From a virus, in the IMG/VR virus record IMGVR_UViG_3300028315_000509, positions 1-30,666 of that record: 30,666 nucleotides of DNA; one strand, 5' to 3'. Position numbers and translations under genes: made by a program. This document shows, one piece after another, positions 21,623 through 28,523 of this stretch (position 1 is the stretch's first letter; each line of letters begins with the position of its first letter). The notes beneath the pieces were generated by a model. The model saw nothing but the letters and a program-made list of their open reading frames with translations. It was not told the origin of the DNA and searched no databases.

Positions 21623-22893
21623 CAGTCCCGACCGTCAACGGCTCGATTACTACGGCCGTAAACTCTTCCAACAGCACCGGCGAAACAATCAGCACGCACA
21701 ACGTAGCTGGCTCAGATATTACCCTGGTCGTCATTGTCAAAATGTTTAGTGTTGCCTCGAATGGGGTCGATTCCATTACCTGGAATGGCACCAGCATGGG
21801 CACGGCCGTGGCCAGCGATGAGTACAACTATACGATCAACCGTTATTTTAACCTGCTGACCTTCACTCTCGACGGGGCCGATACAGGCACCAATGACCTG
21901 GTGGTCTCCTTCTCTGGCACGGCCGCAGCCAACTCGATCACCCTCATCACCCTGAACAACGCCAATAACGGCAACAACAGCAACACCGGCAGCAGCACGG
22001 GCAGCGACGACAACCCAGCGGCAACATTCACAACTGACGACAGCAATAGCCTGATTGTCTGGACGGGCGTCATGTTGGGGGCTGACAGCGACCCGTTTAC
22101 GCCGGACGGCTCAGAAACCGAGCGCGTGGACGGCGATACGGGCGGCGGCTCAGCCACTACCGATTTTGGCTACCACGTCATGACGCTGCCTGCCACAGGG
22201 GGTGCGGATACCCTGAGCAGTACGGCTTCAGTTAGTGATGAGTGGCTGACGCAGGCCATTGCGGTATCTGGCACGGCGGCGGGTACTGCTATTGGCCTCA
22301 ATTCCGAAACCGATACAGCCCTGGGGTTGACGGCCGAGAAATCCAAAACAACCGGGCTGCCAACCGAGACCGATACGGCGCTGGCCTTGACAGCGCAAAA
22401 AGCAAAGGACACCGGACTAAGTAGCGAAACAGACACGGCACTGGCGCTGACCCGCGTCAAGAGCAAGGAGTTGGGCATTGTCACCGAAACTGGCACACCC
22501 CTACCCGTGACGCCAGCAGGAGGGATGCCCATAGGCATCGCGGCCGAAACGGATGCTCCGCTGGGTTTGGCACGGGTCAAGAGCAGGGCAATAGGGATTG
22601 TGACGGAAACGGCCGTTCCGCTAGGGTTGACGGGGCAGAAGAGCCGGACGCTGGGCCTGTTGACGGAAACAAACACGCCTCTGGCCCTGACCCGATTTAA
22701 AACGCTGGCCGTCGGCCTGGTGAGCGAAACGGACACGGCGCTGGCCTTCGTGGTGCAATCAGGCAGCGTTGTGCGTTACCTGACGTTAGAAGGCGAGTTT
22801 GAAACGGCCGTTTCCCTTGAGGGCGAGTTTGAAACGGCCGTTTCTCTGGCCGGTGAATTTGCCCCGGCGATCACCCTGGAAGGTGAATTATGA
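21619..22893 (+). CDS. Tail fibre-like protein with 20-aa and 10-aa tandem repeats
   Basis: This 424-residue protein has an N-terminal beta-sandwich region (residues 1-220, with TLVVIVKMFSVASNGVDSITW and DTGTNDLVVSFSGTA), a Ser/Thr/Asn-rich stretch near 115-130 and then eight tandem 20-residue repeats (22294-22773) of the form G-[LI]-x-x-E-T-D-T-A-L-x-L-T-x-x-K-x-K. Three 10-residue units (LEGEFETAVS) and a partial one close the protein. The first two of these units carry the GAAACGGCCGTTTC palindrome. Repeats of the 'ETDTALALT' kind occur in surface-exposed phage and bacterial proteins. A spike or fibre role is inferred from position and repeats. Confidence 0.7.
   Translation: MTVPTVNGSITTAVNSSNSTGETISTHNVAGSDITLVVIVKMFSVASNGVDSITWNGTSMGTAVASDEYNYTINRYFNLLTFTLDGADTGTNDLVVSFSGTAAANSITLITLNNANNGNNSNTGSSTGSDDNPAATFTTDDSNSLIVWTGVMLGADSDPFTPDGSETERVDGDTGGGSATTDFGYHVMTLPATGGADTLSSTASVSDEWLTQAIAVSGTAAGTAIGLNSETDTALGLTAEKSKTTGLPTETDTALALTAQKAKDTGLSSETDTALALTRVKSKELGIVTETGTPLPVTPAGGMPIGIAAETDAPLGLARVKSRAIGIVTETAVPLGLTGQKSRTLGLLTETNTPLALTRFKTLAVGLVSETDTALAFVVQSGSVVRYLTLEGEFETAVSLEGEFETAVSLAGEFAPAITLEGEL
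22294..22773 (+). repeat. Eight 60-bp tandem coding repeats
   Basis: Eight in-frame 60-bp units run without gaps from 22294 to 22773. Each encodes about GLxxETDTALALTxxKxKxx. Units 2 and 3 are the most alike and unit 4 the most divergent (PLPVTPAGGM). The repeat count could vary between relatives. Confidence 0.85.
22786..22890 (+). repeat. 30-bp tandem coding repeats, two carrying the palindrome
   Basis: Units of 30 bp start at 22786, 22816 and 22846, with a partial one at 22876. Each encodes L-E/A-G-E-F followed by ETAVS or APAIT. Units 1 and 2 contain GAAACGGCCGTTTC, spaced 30 bp. Unit 3 has lost it (GCCCCGGCGATCAC). Confidence 0.85.
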
Positions 22894-23255
22894 CAAAACT
22901 GGCGCAAAACATAACTATGTGGCAGGGCGAGGATACGGTTATTACTGTGTCCGTGACCGACAGCGCAGGCGACCCGGTGAGCTTGACCGGGGCCACGGCC
23001 GTGCGCTGGTCGGTCTACCAGAAACTAGAAAGCAGCAGCGCGGCGCTTGCGTTGACGCTGGGCAGCGGCGTTGCGCTGGTGAGTGTCAACGATACCAATG
23101 ACGGGGTACAGATTACCGTCGATACAGATGACACCGACGATTTGGCTGCTGGAACATATGAACATCACGAGTGTCGAGTGGTGGATGCTTCAAACCAGGA
23201 GCAGGTGATTTTTATCGGGAAACTCTATCTAAATCGTTCACGCACGAATGACTAG
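22890..23255 (+). CDS. Beta-sandwich tail/baseplate accessory protein
   Basis: This 121-residue protein starts MTKLAQNITMWQGEDTVITVSVTDSAGDPVSLTGATAVRW..., a pattern common in phage baseplate upper-protein (BppU-like) N-terminal domains: 'G-x-D-x-x-x-x-x-V-x-D-x-x-G-x-P-V-x-L-T-G-A' and then a YEHHECRVVD strand. The domain anchors receptor-binding modules to the tail tip in other phages. It overlaps the fibre-like gene by ATGA. It contains no receptor-binding part of its own, so a partner is expected. The neighbouring proteins 21619-22893 and 23265-23738 are candidates. Confidence 0.68.
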   Translation: MTKLAQNITMWQGEDTVITVSVTDSAGDPVSLTGATAVRWSVYQKLESSSAALALTLGSGVALVSVNDTNDGVQITVDTDDTDDLAAGTYEHHECRVVDASNQEQVIFIGKLYLNRSRTND

Positions 23256-23264
23256 GAGATTATC

Positions 23265-23738
23265 ATGGCTGATTTTATTTTCAATATTGCAAAGGGGCGC
23301 GTAGCCGAACTTTACAACCGAGTCCAGACCAACGATCCCACAAACTCGGCGCTGGTTGTTGTGGCCATTAATACCACGGAGACGGATGACACGCTGGGCG
23401 ATCTGGACACGCTGGCGGCGGTGTTGGCCAATGCCAACACCGCAGAGGTGGCAAACACCGGCTACGCCCGGATCGTGCGCACCGACAGCGACCTGTCGGC
23501 ATTGTCACCAGATGATTCTAATAACCGGATGGATTTAGACATGGCCGATTTTGAATTCGGGGCGATCACGGATGATGACGTGGACTGGACAGATTTAATC
23601 CTGTGCTACGACGGCGATACTACCGCTGGCACGGATGCCAATATTATCCCGTTGGCTCAATATGATTTCCCTATCACCATTGACGGCAGCAACGTGACGG
23701 CGACCTTAAACGCCGCCGGATTCTACCGGGCCAGCTAA
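23265..23738 (+). CDS. Virion-associated beta-rich protein
   Basis: This 157-residue protein has an N-terminal MADFIFNIAKGRVAELYNRVQTNDP, followed by Asp/Ala-rich stretches (DTLGDLDTLAAVLANANTAEVANTGYARIVRTDSD in part) and a strand-rich end (IPLAQYDFPITIDGSNVTATLNAAGFYRAS). This pattern of a FNxAKGRxxEL start and GFYRAS end is frequent in phage structural proteins of unknown role. GGAG precedes the ATG. It sits next to the BppU-like gene and the baseplate-type gene, suggesting that the three make up the tail-tip module. Confidence 0.65.
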   Translation: MADFIFNIAKGRVAELYNRVQTNDPTNSALVVVAINTTETDDTLGDLDTLAAVLANANTAEVANTGYARIVRTDSDLSALSPDDSNNRMDLDMADFEFGAITDDDVDWTDLILCYDGDTTAGTDANIIPLAQYDFPITIDGSNVTATLNAAGFYRAS

Positions 23739-23739
23739 T

Positions 23740-25500
23740 ATGATCCCGCTCGCCCTGCAGCTCTACGAATCGCGCGGCGGCGCTTTGATTGCCGACTTCT
23801 CCGACGCGACCAGTTGTCAGATTGACAACGGCCGTCACGGTTTCCGCTCGCTGACCGCCTTCATCCCCATGCCGTTGGAGCTGGCTTTTAGCTACTCCGA
23901 ACAGAGCAAGGGTAAATGGCTCTCACTCAATTACGGCTGTGGCGTGGCCTGGGAGGGCCGGGTGGAAGACCCGACGGTGGTTATTGCCGAGGATGGCACG
24001 GGGTTGGGGTTGACGGCGTTCGGCGCGTGGCGGGCGCTGCTGGATGTGCCGTATACGGCACTGTGGAGTGCGAGCGGGACGGCGGGGTGGCGGACGGTGA
24101 CGGCGGAGGATCGCGCCAGTTCAAAATCTGAGATGTATCAGATTGACAACAATAATCGACTGCAAGTTGGCTTAACAAAAAACACCGCTTACACCACAAC
24201 CTCATACGGCCGAATAGGTTACATCGCCCCTGATGGCGGCGGCCGTCGGATAGTCGGCATCCAATTCGATTTTGCCGTGAATTATTCAAGCAATCACAAA
24301 ATAACGCTTTATGCACTGGCCGGTGGCTTCGGCGGCACAACCTCTTCTATGTGGACATACACCGGAACGGGATCGCTGGTCAGCGGGTGCATACATGCTA
24401 CAACCGCGCTGGCCGATTGTAACGCACTGTTTTTTCAAGTTGAGGGAACGGGCAGCGCGACATACACAGGGGAGAGTGGGGATAGCTACGCCAAAATAAC
24501 AAACATTCGCATTGTGACCAGGACAACAAACAGGGTAAACACCACCACCACCACCACGATCAGCGCGGGCAGCCAAGCGGTGACCCCGGCCAGTATGACG
24601 GGCATTTATTTAGGCCAGCGGCTTTTTATTGATTCTGGTTCTACACCTTCGGAGAGCGTGGTTGTAACAGCCGTTACCGCTTCCACATTCACAGCAACGT
24701 TTGTTAATGCGTACAGCGGCACCACAACGGTGCAGGCGCATGTTATCTATGCCGATGAGATCGTGTCTAATCTGGTGGCATCTGTTAGCGGCAAAAACCC
24801 CGCCCAGCTCTCCACCAGCACCGCACTGATCGAATCCCCCGGCCTGGACCTCCTCGACGAATCCTATGAAGACGAGCTTCCCGGCGACATTGCCACGAAG
24901 CTGGCGGCGCTCGGTGACAGCGAAGACCCGCCGCGCCTGTGGGAAGTAGGCGTTTGGGAAGGGCAAAAGCTACACTTCCGGCCAAAGGGCAGCGATACCC
25001 AGATGTGGGCGGTGGATGCTGACGAATTGACGGTCAACAGCACCCTAAACCTGCTGTACAACTCGTTTTATGCCAGTTATCAGGATGCCAACAACCGGAC
25101 GCTTAGAACGGCCGTGGCCGATGACGCCACCAGCCAGGCGCAATATGGCATTGTGCGGCGCGGTGTGGTGAGTGCCAGCACCACCAGCAGCACACAGGCC
25201 GGAAAACATCGGGACGCGGCGCTAAACGACGGTAAAACGGTGAAGCCGCGCAGCCAGTTGCAGCCGGATTATTTAATGGACCAGGTCGGGGCGATTTCCC
25301 CCAAATGGCTGGCGCGGGCCGGGCAGACGATGAATATCCGCAATCTACCGCCGACGCTGGGCAGCGAAGTGGACCGTGTGAGAACATTTTTACTGGAAGA
25401 AAACAGCTATGACCCGCTGGAAGACGCCCTGACGCCTGTACCCGAAGAGCCACCGGCGAGCCTGGAGTTTTTGGTAGCGCGGAGGAGTGAGGGGGTTTAA
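23740..25500 (+). CDS. Tail-tip/baseplate-type protein with inserted beta domain
   Basis: The 586-residue protein begins with a region like tail hub proteins (MIPLALQLYESRGGALIADFS, then FRSLTAFIPMPLELAFSYSEQ and ...VAWEGRVEDPTVVI). Residues about 127-270 are a Thr/Gly/Ser-rich, A+T-richer beta insertion (YGRIGYIAPDGGGRRIVGIQFDF, MWTYTGTGSLVSG) that looks like a carbohydrate-binding jelly roll. From about 340 the hub-like part resumes (SPGLDLLDESYEDELPGDIATKL, then NLLYNSFYASYQDANN and RAGQTMNIRNLPPTLG). This second half fits gp37/gp27-type tail proteins. Together with the Dit-like protein it likely builds the tail tip. Palindrome copies lie at 23828 and 25108, on either side of the insertion and not in it. 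Confidence 0.7.
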   Translation: MIPLALQLYESRGGALIADFSDATSCQIDNGRHGFRSLTAFIPMPLELAFSYSEQSKGKWLSLNYGCGVAWEGRVEDPTVVIAEDGTGLGLTAFGAWRALLDVPYTALWSASGTAGWRTVTAEDRASSKSEMYQIDNNNRLQVGLTKNTAYTTTSYGRIGYIAPDGGGRRIVGIQFDFAVNYSSNHKITLYALAGGFGGTTSSMWTYTGTGSLVSGCIHATTALADCNALFFQVEGTGSATYTGESGDSYAKITNIRIVTRTTNRVNTTTTTTISAGSQAVTPASMTGIYLGQRLFIDSGSTPSESVVVTAVTASTFTATFVNAYSGTTTVQAHVIYADEIVSNLVASVSGKNPAQLSTSTALIESPGLDLLDESYEDELPGDIATKLAALGDSEDPPRLWEVGVWEGQKLHFRPKGSDTQMWAVDADELTVNSTLNLLYNSFYASYQDANNRTLRTAVADDATSQAQYGIVRRGVVSASTTSSTQAGKHRDAALNDGKTVKPRSQLQPDYLMDQVGAISPKWLARAGQTMNIRNLPPTLGSEVDRVRTFLLEENSYDPLEDALTPVPEEPPASLEFLVARRSEGV

Positions 25501-25760
25501 TGGCCAAGCGACCCGACAGACTAGCGAGTATAGAAGCCCGCCAAGTCCAGATCAAAAACGACATAGACGCTATCAATGAAATGCTGGCCACATTGATCGA
25601 AAGGAGCAACCAGTCCAACCAGCAGAAATTTTGTAGCCATCGAGATAGCTTTGGCGGCTATGGGGCAAGAAATCTCGCAGCTAAGCTGCGCAATAGAGGA
25701 AATAAAAAAAGCGCGGCAAGCCTCAGAAAAGCTAACGGACACCGGCGAGCTGCGCCGTAG
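25500..25760 (+). CDS. Coiled-coil N-terminal ORF, possibly part of the next gene
   Basis: The ATG overlaps the stop of the gene before (TAATG). Residues 1-42 (MAKRPDRLASIEARQ, then IKNDIDAINEMLATLIERSN) are a good helical coil. From about residue 44 (KFCSHRDSFGGYGARN...) the composition changes to Arg/Gly/Ser-rich, which looks like out-of-frame translation. The +1 frame from this point continues the coil (VAIEIALAAMGQEISQLSC) into the downstream death-like-domain ORF. The two ORFs are therefore probably halves of one protein, divided by a frameshift near 25629-25633 (AAATTTTG). As drawn, the 86-residue form may be incomplete. Confidence 0.5.
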   Translation: MAKRPDRLASIEARQVQIKNDIDAINEMLATLIERSNQSNQQKFCSHRDSFGGYGARNLAAKLRNRGNKKSAASLRKANGHRRAAP

Positions 25761-25977
25761 TCGGCACTATCTACATGTGCAGATTAATGAGCATTTTGAC
25801 AATGGGGAGTTGATTGATTTGATTTACTCATTGGGTGTTGACCCGGAGAAGATTATGGGCAACACGCGAAACGAAAAAAGCTTGCAGTTTGTGTTTTATG
25901 CGCAGAGACACGGGCGCATGGCTGAATTGTTGGAACGGCTGGCGGAACTACGGCCGTTGGTCGAATGGAAACAATAG
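25651..25977 (+). CDS. Effector-associated (bacterial death-like) domain protein
   Basis: This 108-residue ORF (TTG at 25651, ATG at 25660) has a coiled N-terminal part and, at about residues 41-106, a domain matching bacterial effector-associated/death-like domains: LHVQINEHFDNGELIDLIYSL, LGVDPEKI, EKSLQFVFYAQRHGRMAELL and a final RPLVEW. The signature 'F-x-x-x-E-L-x-x-L-x-x-x-L-G-V-D' followed by 'R-x-G-R-x-x-E-L' and 'R-P-x-x-x-W' is that family's (established). Such domains recruit partners by homotypic contact in bacterial conflict and apoptosis-like systems. A free-standing copy in a phage suggests an adaptor or decoy. No effector is fused. Start and frame are uncertain because of the preceding ORF. 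Confidence 0.75.
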   Translation: MAAMGQEISQLSCAIEEIKKARQASEKLTDTGELRRSRHYLHVQINEHFDNGELIDLIYSLGVDPEKIMGNTRNEKSLQFVFYAQRHGRMAELLERLAELRPLVEWKQ

Positions 25978-25984
25978 GAGATGA

Positions 25985-26227
25985 ATGATGAACGTAAAAC
26001 CAGGATACAAGACAACAGAGTTTATTGGTGTGTTAATCAGCGCGGTACCCACGGTGCTGGCCTTGCTAGTGATTCTTGGGGTCATTGGTCAGCATGAGGC
26101 CCAGTCGCTGCAAGAATCAATCACGGCGGGCCTGACGGCCGTTGGCGCATTTGTGACCAATGCGCTCGTGATTTGGAAGTACATTGAAAGCCGCACGCGG
26201 GTCAAGGAGGCGGCGAACGGGAAATGA
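25985..26227 (+). CDS. Holin-like two-helix membrane protein
   Basis: The 80-residue product has two hydrophobic segments, about residues 12-35 (TEFIGVLISAVPTVLALLVIL) and 46-66 (ITAGLTAVGAFVTNALVIW), then a charged basic tail (KYIESRTRVKEAANGK). This fits a class II-like holin that forms the lysis hole at a set time. It sits immediately before the putative endolysin and peptidase genes. Two adjacent ATGs (25985 and 25988) follow AGGAG at 25976-25980, and the second has the better spacing of 7 nt. Two possible starts are a known dual-start feature of some holin genes (holin/antiholin), but the difference here is a single Met. It overlaps the next gene by ATGA. Confidence 0.8.
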   Translation: MMNVKPGYKTTEFIGVLISAVPTVLALLVILGVIGQHEAQSLQESITAGLTAVGAFVTNALVIWKYIESRTRVKEAANGK

Positions 26228-26754
26228 TGCCCCTGGTTGATGTTTGCGCGCAAACGGTAGCTTGCTTGGCCCTGGTGTGGGCGGGTACGCTGGATACCAT
26301 GCAGCCGCCACCGCTGGAGCAGATGGCGCTCTCGCTGACCAATTACTGGTTTTTTGACAGCGACGGCCGTCCGATTGCCTGGAACGGTCAGGCCAATGGA
26401 GAGCCGGATAAATACGCCAACCTCTACCCCACCAGTGCCGATCACGAATGGCTAGTAGCTGGCTGTATTAACGACTGGACTAAATTGTACATCGAGCCGG
26501 ACGAGGACGAGGAGCCTTTTGATAGTTACACCACGGCCGTTTCTTTTTGGTGGAATGGTGAGCCACGGGAACTGGCTTGCTACGACAATTTTGGCGATCC
26601 GGATTACCGACGGCCGTTTTTTCATGACCGGTATGGCGAGTGGGTTATTCCGGTAGATGTGCTGAGTGACGAGGTGGTTTACGGGCTCGTGTGGGACTGG
26701 TCGCTGGATACGGCCGTTATTGGGGAGGTGGATAGACCACCCACGAGCAACTGA
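26224..26754 (+). CDS. Hypothetical protein in lysis cassette, hydrophobic N terminus
   Basis: This 176-residue protein is coupled to the holin by ATGA. Residues 3-22 are hydrophobic (VDVCAQTVACLALVWAG) and may be a signal or anchor segment. The body is aromatic and acidic (NYWFFDSDGRPIAWNGQ, LYIEPDEDEEPFDSY, YDNFGDPDYRRPFFHDRYGEWVIPVDVL). The FGDP...FFHDRYG stretch with several Asp and His might be an enzyme active site, but no family is recognised. It holds four palindrome copies (26363, 26533, 26610, 26710), the highest density in a single gene. Position suggests a lysis accessory or secreted host-surface factor. Confidence 0.6.
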   Translation: MMPLVDVCAQTVACLALVWAGTLDTMQPPPLEQMALSLTNYWFFDSDGRPIAWNGQANGEPDKYANLYPTSADHEWLVAGCINDWTKLYIEPDEDEEPFDSYTTAVSFWWNGEPRELACYDNFGDPDYRRPFFHDRYGEWVIPVDVLSDEVVYGLVWDWSLDTAVIGEVDRPPTSN

Positions 26755-26779
26755 CGCGGCGAGCGTCGAGGAGATTGAA

Positions 26780-28030
26780 ATGATTGGATTTCATGGGCAG
26801 CGACCTATTGATGGCTGGTTGCAGCCGGTGTCGCTGCTGCCTAAAAATACGCCTTTTTTATCGACGAATGATTTACACATGTTGCGCGATGCCAAAGGGG
26901 TGAATCCTGGTCTGCGCACGGTTTTCCGCAAAGAATGGAACGGCAAGCAGCATTTCACGCCTGATTACCAGGCCGCAAAGCAGAACGCCCGCGACTTTTT
27001 TAATTCCTTCATCGATGGGACCTGGCAGCAACAGGAATTATGGGCCCACATCGATACTATGAAGGAGTGGAATGAGTACGTGGCCACTACCAACAATGAG
27101 GCAGAGCGCCAACTAATCATCACCTGGTTGCAGGCAGTGACAACCGTGTGGAATACGGAATATCGAGGCAAGCCGATTTGCGGCGGCCGGGATATTCCGC
27201 TGGCGTGCCTTTCCATCGCCATTGGTAACGACATCGATGCGCGCTATGCGGAAATCATCCAGGCTTCAGGCAATATTGCCAGCTACCACAACTACACTCA
27301 TTTCATTAATGGGGTCCGCGATCCTTTGGATTGGGCCAACCACAGCGGCCGGTGGACGGTGATGGATGCGCAGCTGAGGGCGCAGGGGATTCAGCTGAAA
27401 TGGATCTCGACCGAAGGCGGGCCTTATGCCGGGGTGCTGGATGGCTGGAAGTCTAGCAAGGTGCTGAGCGGCAACCTTCAGCGTTACATTGATGAGTGTG
27501 TGAAGTATCAGATTGATCATATATCCGCCTGGAATGCGGCCAATAACGGCCGTTATCTGGGCGGGGTCTTATTCACTTTTGGTAATTTGGGCTGGGATAT
27601 GTACGAGCTTAATTCCTCTGAAATGACCCAGATTGCCCAAGTAGTGCGTGATTACAGTCCGGTAATCCCAGGAGATGATATGAGCTGGAAAAATGAAATT
27701 TGGTCGGAGAGCGTTCAGGAGCAGATTGATCGAGGAATTCCTTTGAACCCTAATGCTGGGTTGCAGCAGCTGATTCTAGCGCGGCCAGGCTACACGCCGG
27801 TGCATCGTGAGCGCACGGTGACCACCAGCGACGGCGTGAGCCGGGGGTTTATGTCGGCCGAGGATACAACAGGCCAGGGGCCACGCCTGGTGTTTAGCTT
27901 TGTGAAGCCATGGGCCGGGCCGGATAAGGTCGAGGTGTTTGCTGAGCCTGGCGGAACGGCCGTTGCAACCAAGTTTGCCGCGCCGGTGGGCACGGCCGAA
28001 GAGCGGGCAGCTGGCGAGCTGTGGGATTAG
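26780..28030 (+). CDS. Putative glycoside hydrolase endolysin, TIM-barrel (clan GH-A-like)
   Basis: The ORF is open from 26666, but AGGAG at 26769 and the ATG at 26780 give the likely 416-residue start. A barrel is suggested by the strands MIGFHGQRP, NIASYHNYTHF, KWISTEGGP and HISAWNAAN. The best acid/base candidate is E99 in EWNEY and the best nucleophile is E212 in ISTEGG, the Glu pair expected in clan GH-A enzymes. Residues about 300-416 form a second region with a helix (SWKNEIWSESVQEQIDRG) and beta strands, possibly a cell-wall-binding part. It would cut cell-wall glycan during lysis. Context between holin and M23 peptidase supports this. The GH family was not determined, and another secreted glycosidase is possible. 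Confidence 0.65.
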   Translation: MIGFHGQRPIDGWLQPVSLLPKNTPFLSTNDLHMLRDAKGVNPGLRTVFRKEWNGKQHFTPDYQAAKQNARDFFNSFIDGTWQQQELWAHIDTMKEWNEYVATTNNEAERQLIITWLQAVTTVWNTEYRGKPICGGRDIPLACLSIAIGNDIDARYAEIIQASGNIASYHNYTHFINGVRDPLDWANHSGRWTVMDAQLRAQGIQLKWISTEGGPYAGVLDGWKSSKVLSGNLQRYIDECVKYQIDHISAWNAANNGRYLGGVLFTFGNLGWDMYELNSSEMTQIAQVVRDYSPVIPGDDMSWKNEIWSESVQEQIDRGIPLNPNAGLQQLILARPGYTPVHRERTVTTSDGVSRGFMSAEDTTGQGPRLVFSFVKPWAGPDKVEVFAEPGGTAVATKFAAPVGTAEERAAGELWD

Positions 28031-28033
28031 ATC

Positions 28034-28513
28034 ATGGGCCAATGGATTGACGCAAACCCGTATCTAACGCTCTACTCGTTCGGGGACCCGGTGCGCACGG
28101 CCTACCATACAGGTGCCGATCTCAATCTCAACGATCCCCACTGGGACGCCGACAAGGGCCAGCCAGTGCATTCCTGCGCCGATGGTGTGGTGACTTTCGC
28201 TGAGCTGGTGCCTGCGCCGTCTAGCTGGGGCCGCCTGGTGGTGATTTGCCACGAGCTGCCAGATGGGTCAGTCATTCATAGCCGGTATGGCCACCTAGCG
28301 GAGCTGGCAGTACGGGCGGGTCAACTGGTGCTACTGGGCGATGTGCTGGGCACGATTGGCGGGGCTGAATATGGCCTGGCTAATCATCTACACTTCGACA
28401 TCAGCCACAGCGGCATTTTGGAAACGAATCCAACGCACTGGCCTGGCAGTAATAAACAGGCGGTCCTTGATAACTATCTGGACCCGAAAGGATTTTTGCA
28501 GGCTAATTTGTAA
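28034..28513 (+). CDS. M23 family metallopeptidase (LytM-like endolysin)
   Basis: This 159-residue protein is a complete M23 domain with zinc-binding residues H25-x3-D29 (HTGADLN) and H120 in HLHFD (H118-x-H120), plus the third conserved His in SRYGHL (H87). The order and length match single-domain LytM enzymes that cut peptide cross-links in peptidoglycan. There is no signal peptide, so it would need the holin to reach the wall, like an endolysin. It begins 3 nt after the glycosidase stop, so glycosidase and peptidase probably act together. It contains no palindrome copy. Confidence 0.92.
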   Translation: MGQWIDANPYLTLYSFGDPVRTAYHTGADLNLNDPHWDADKGQPVHSCADGVVTFAELVPAPSSWGRLVVICHELPDGSVIHSRYGHLAELAVRAGQLVLLGDVLGTIGGAEYGLANHLHFDISHSGILETNPTHWPGSNKQAVLDNYLDPKGFLQANL

Positions 28514-28523
28514 GGAGAAGAAA

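Noticed and set aside
22294-22773. CRISPR-like repeat array
   Set aside because: The 60-bp units are contiguous in-frame coding repeats without spacers, so they are protein repeats and not CRISPR.
26666-26779. Upstream extension of the glycosidase gene
   Set aside because: The first 38 residues read out of frame through the previous gene, and a good AGGAG precedes the ATG at 26780.
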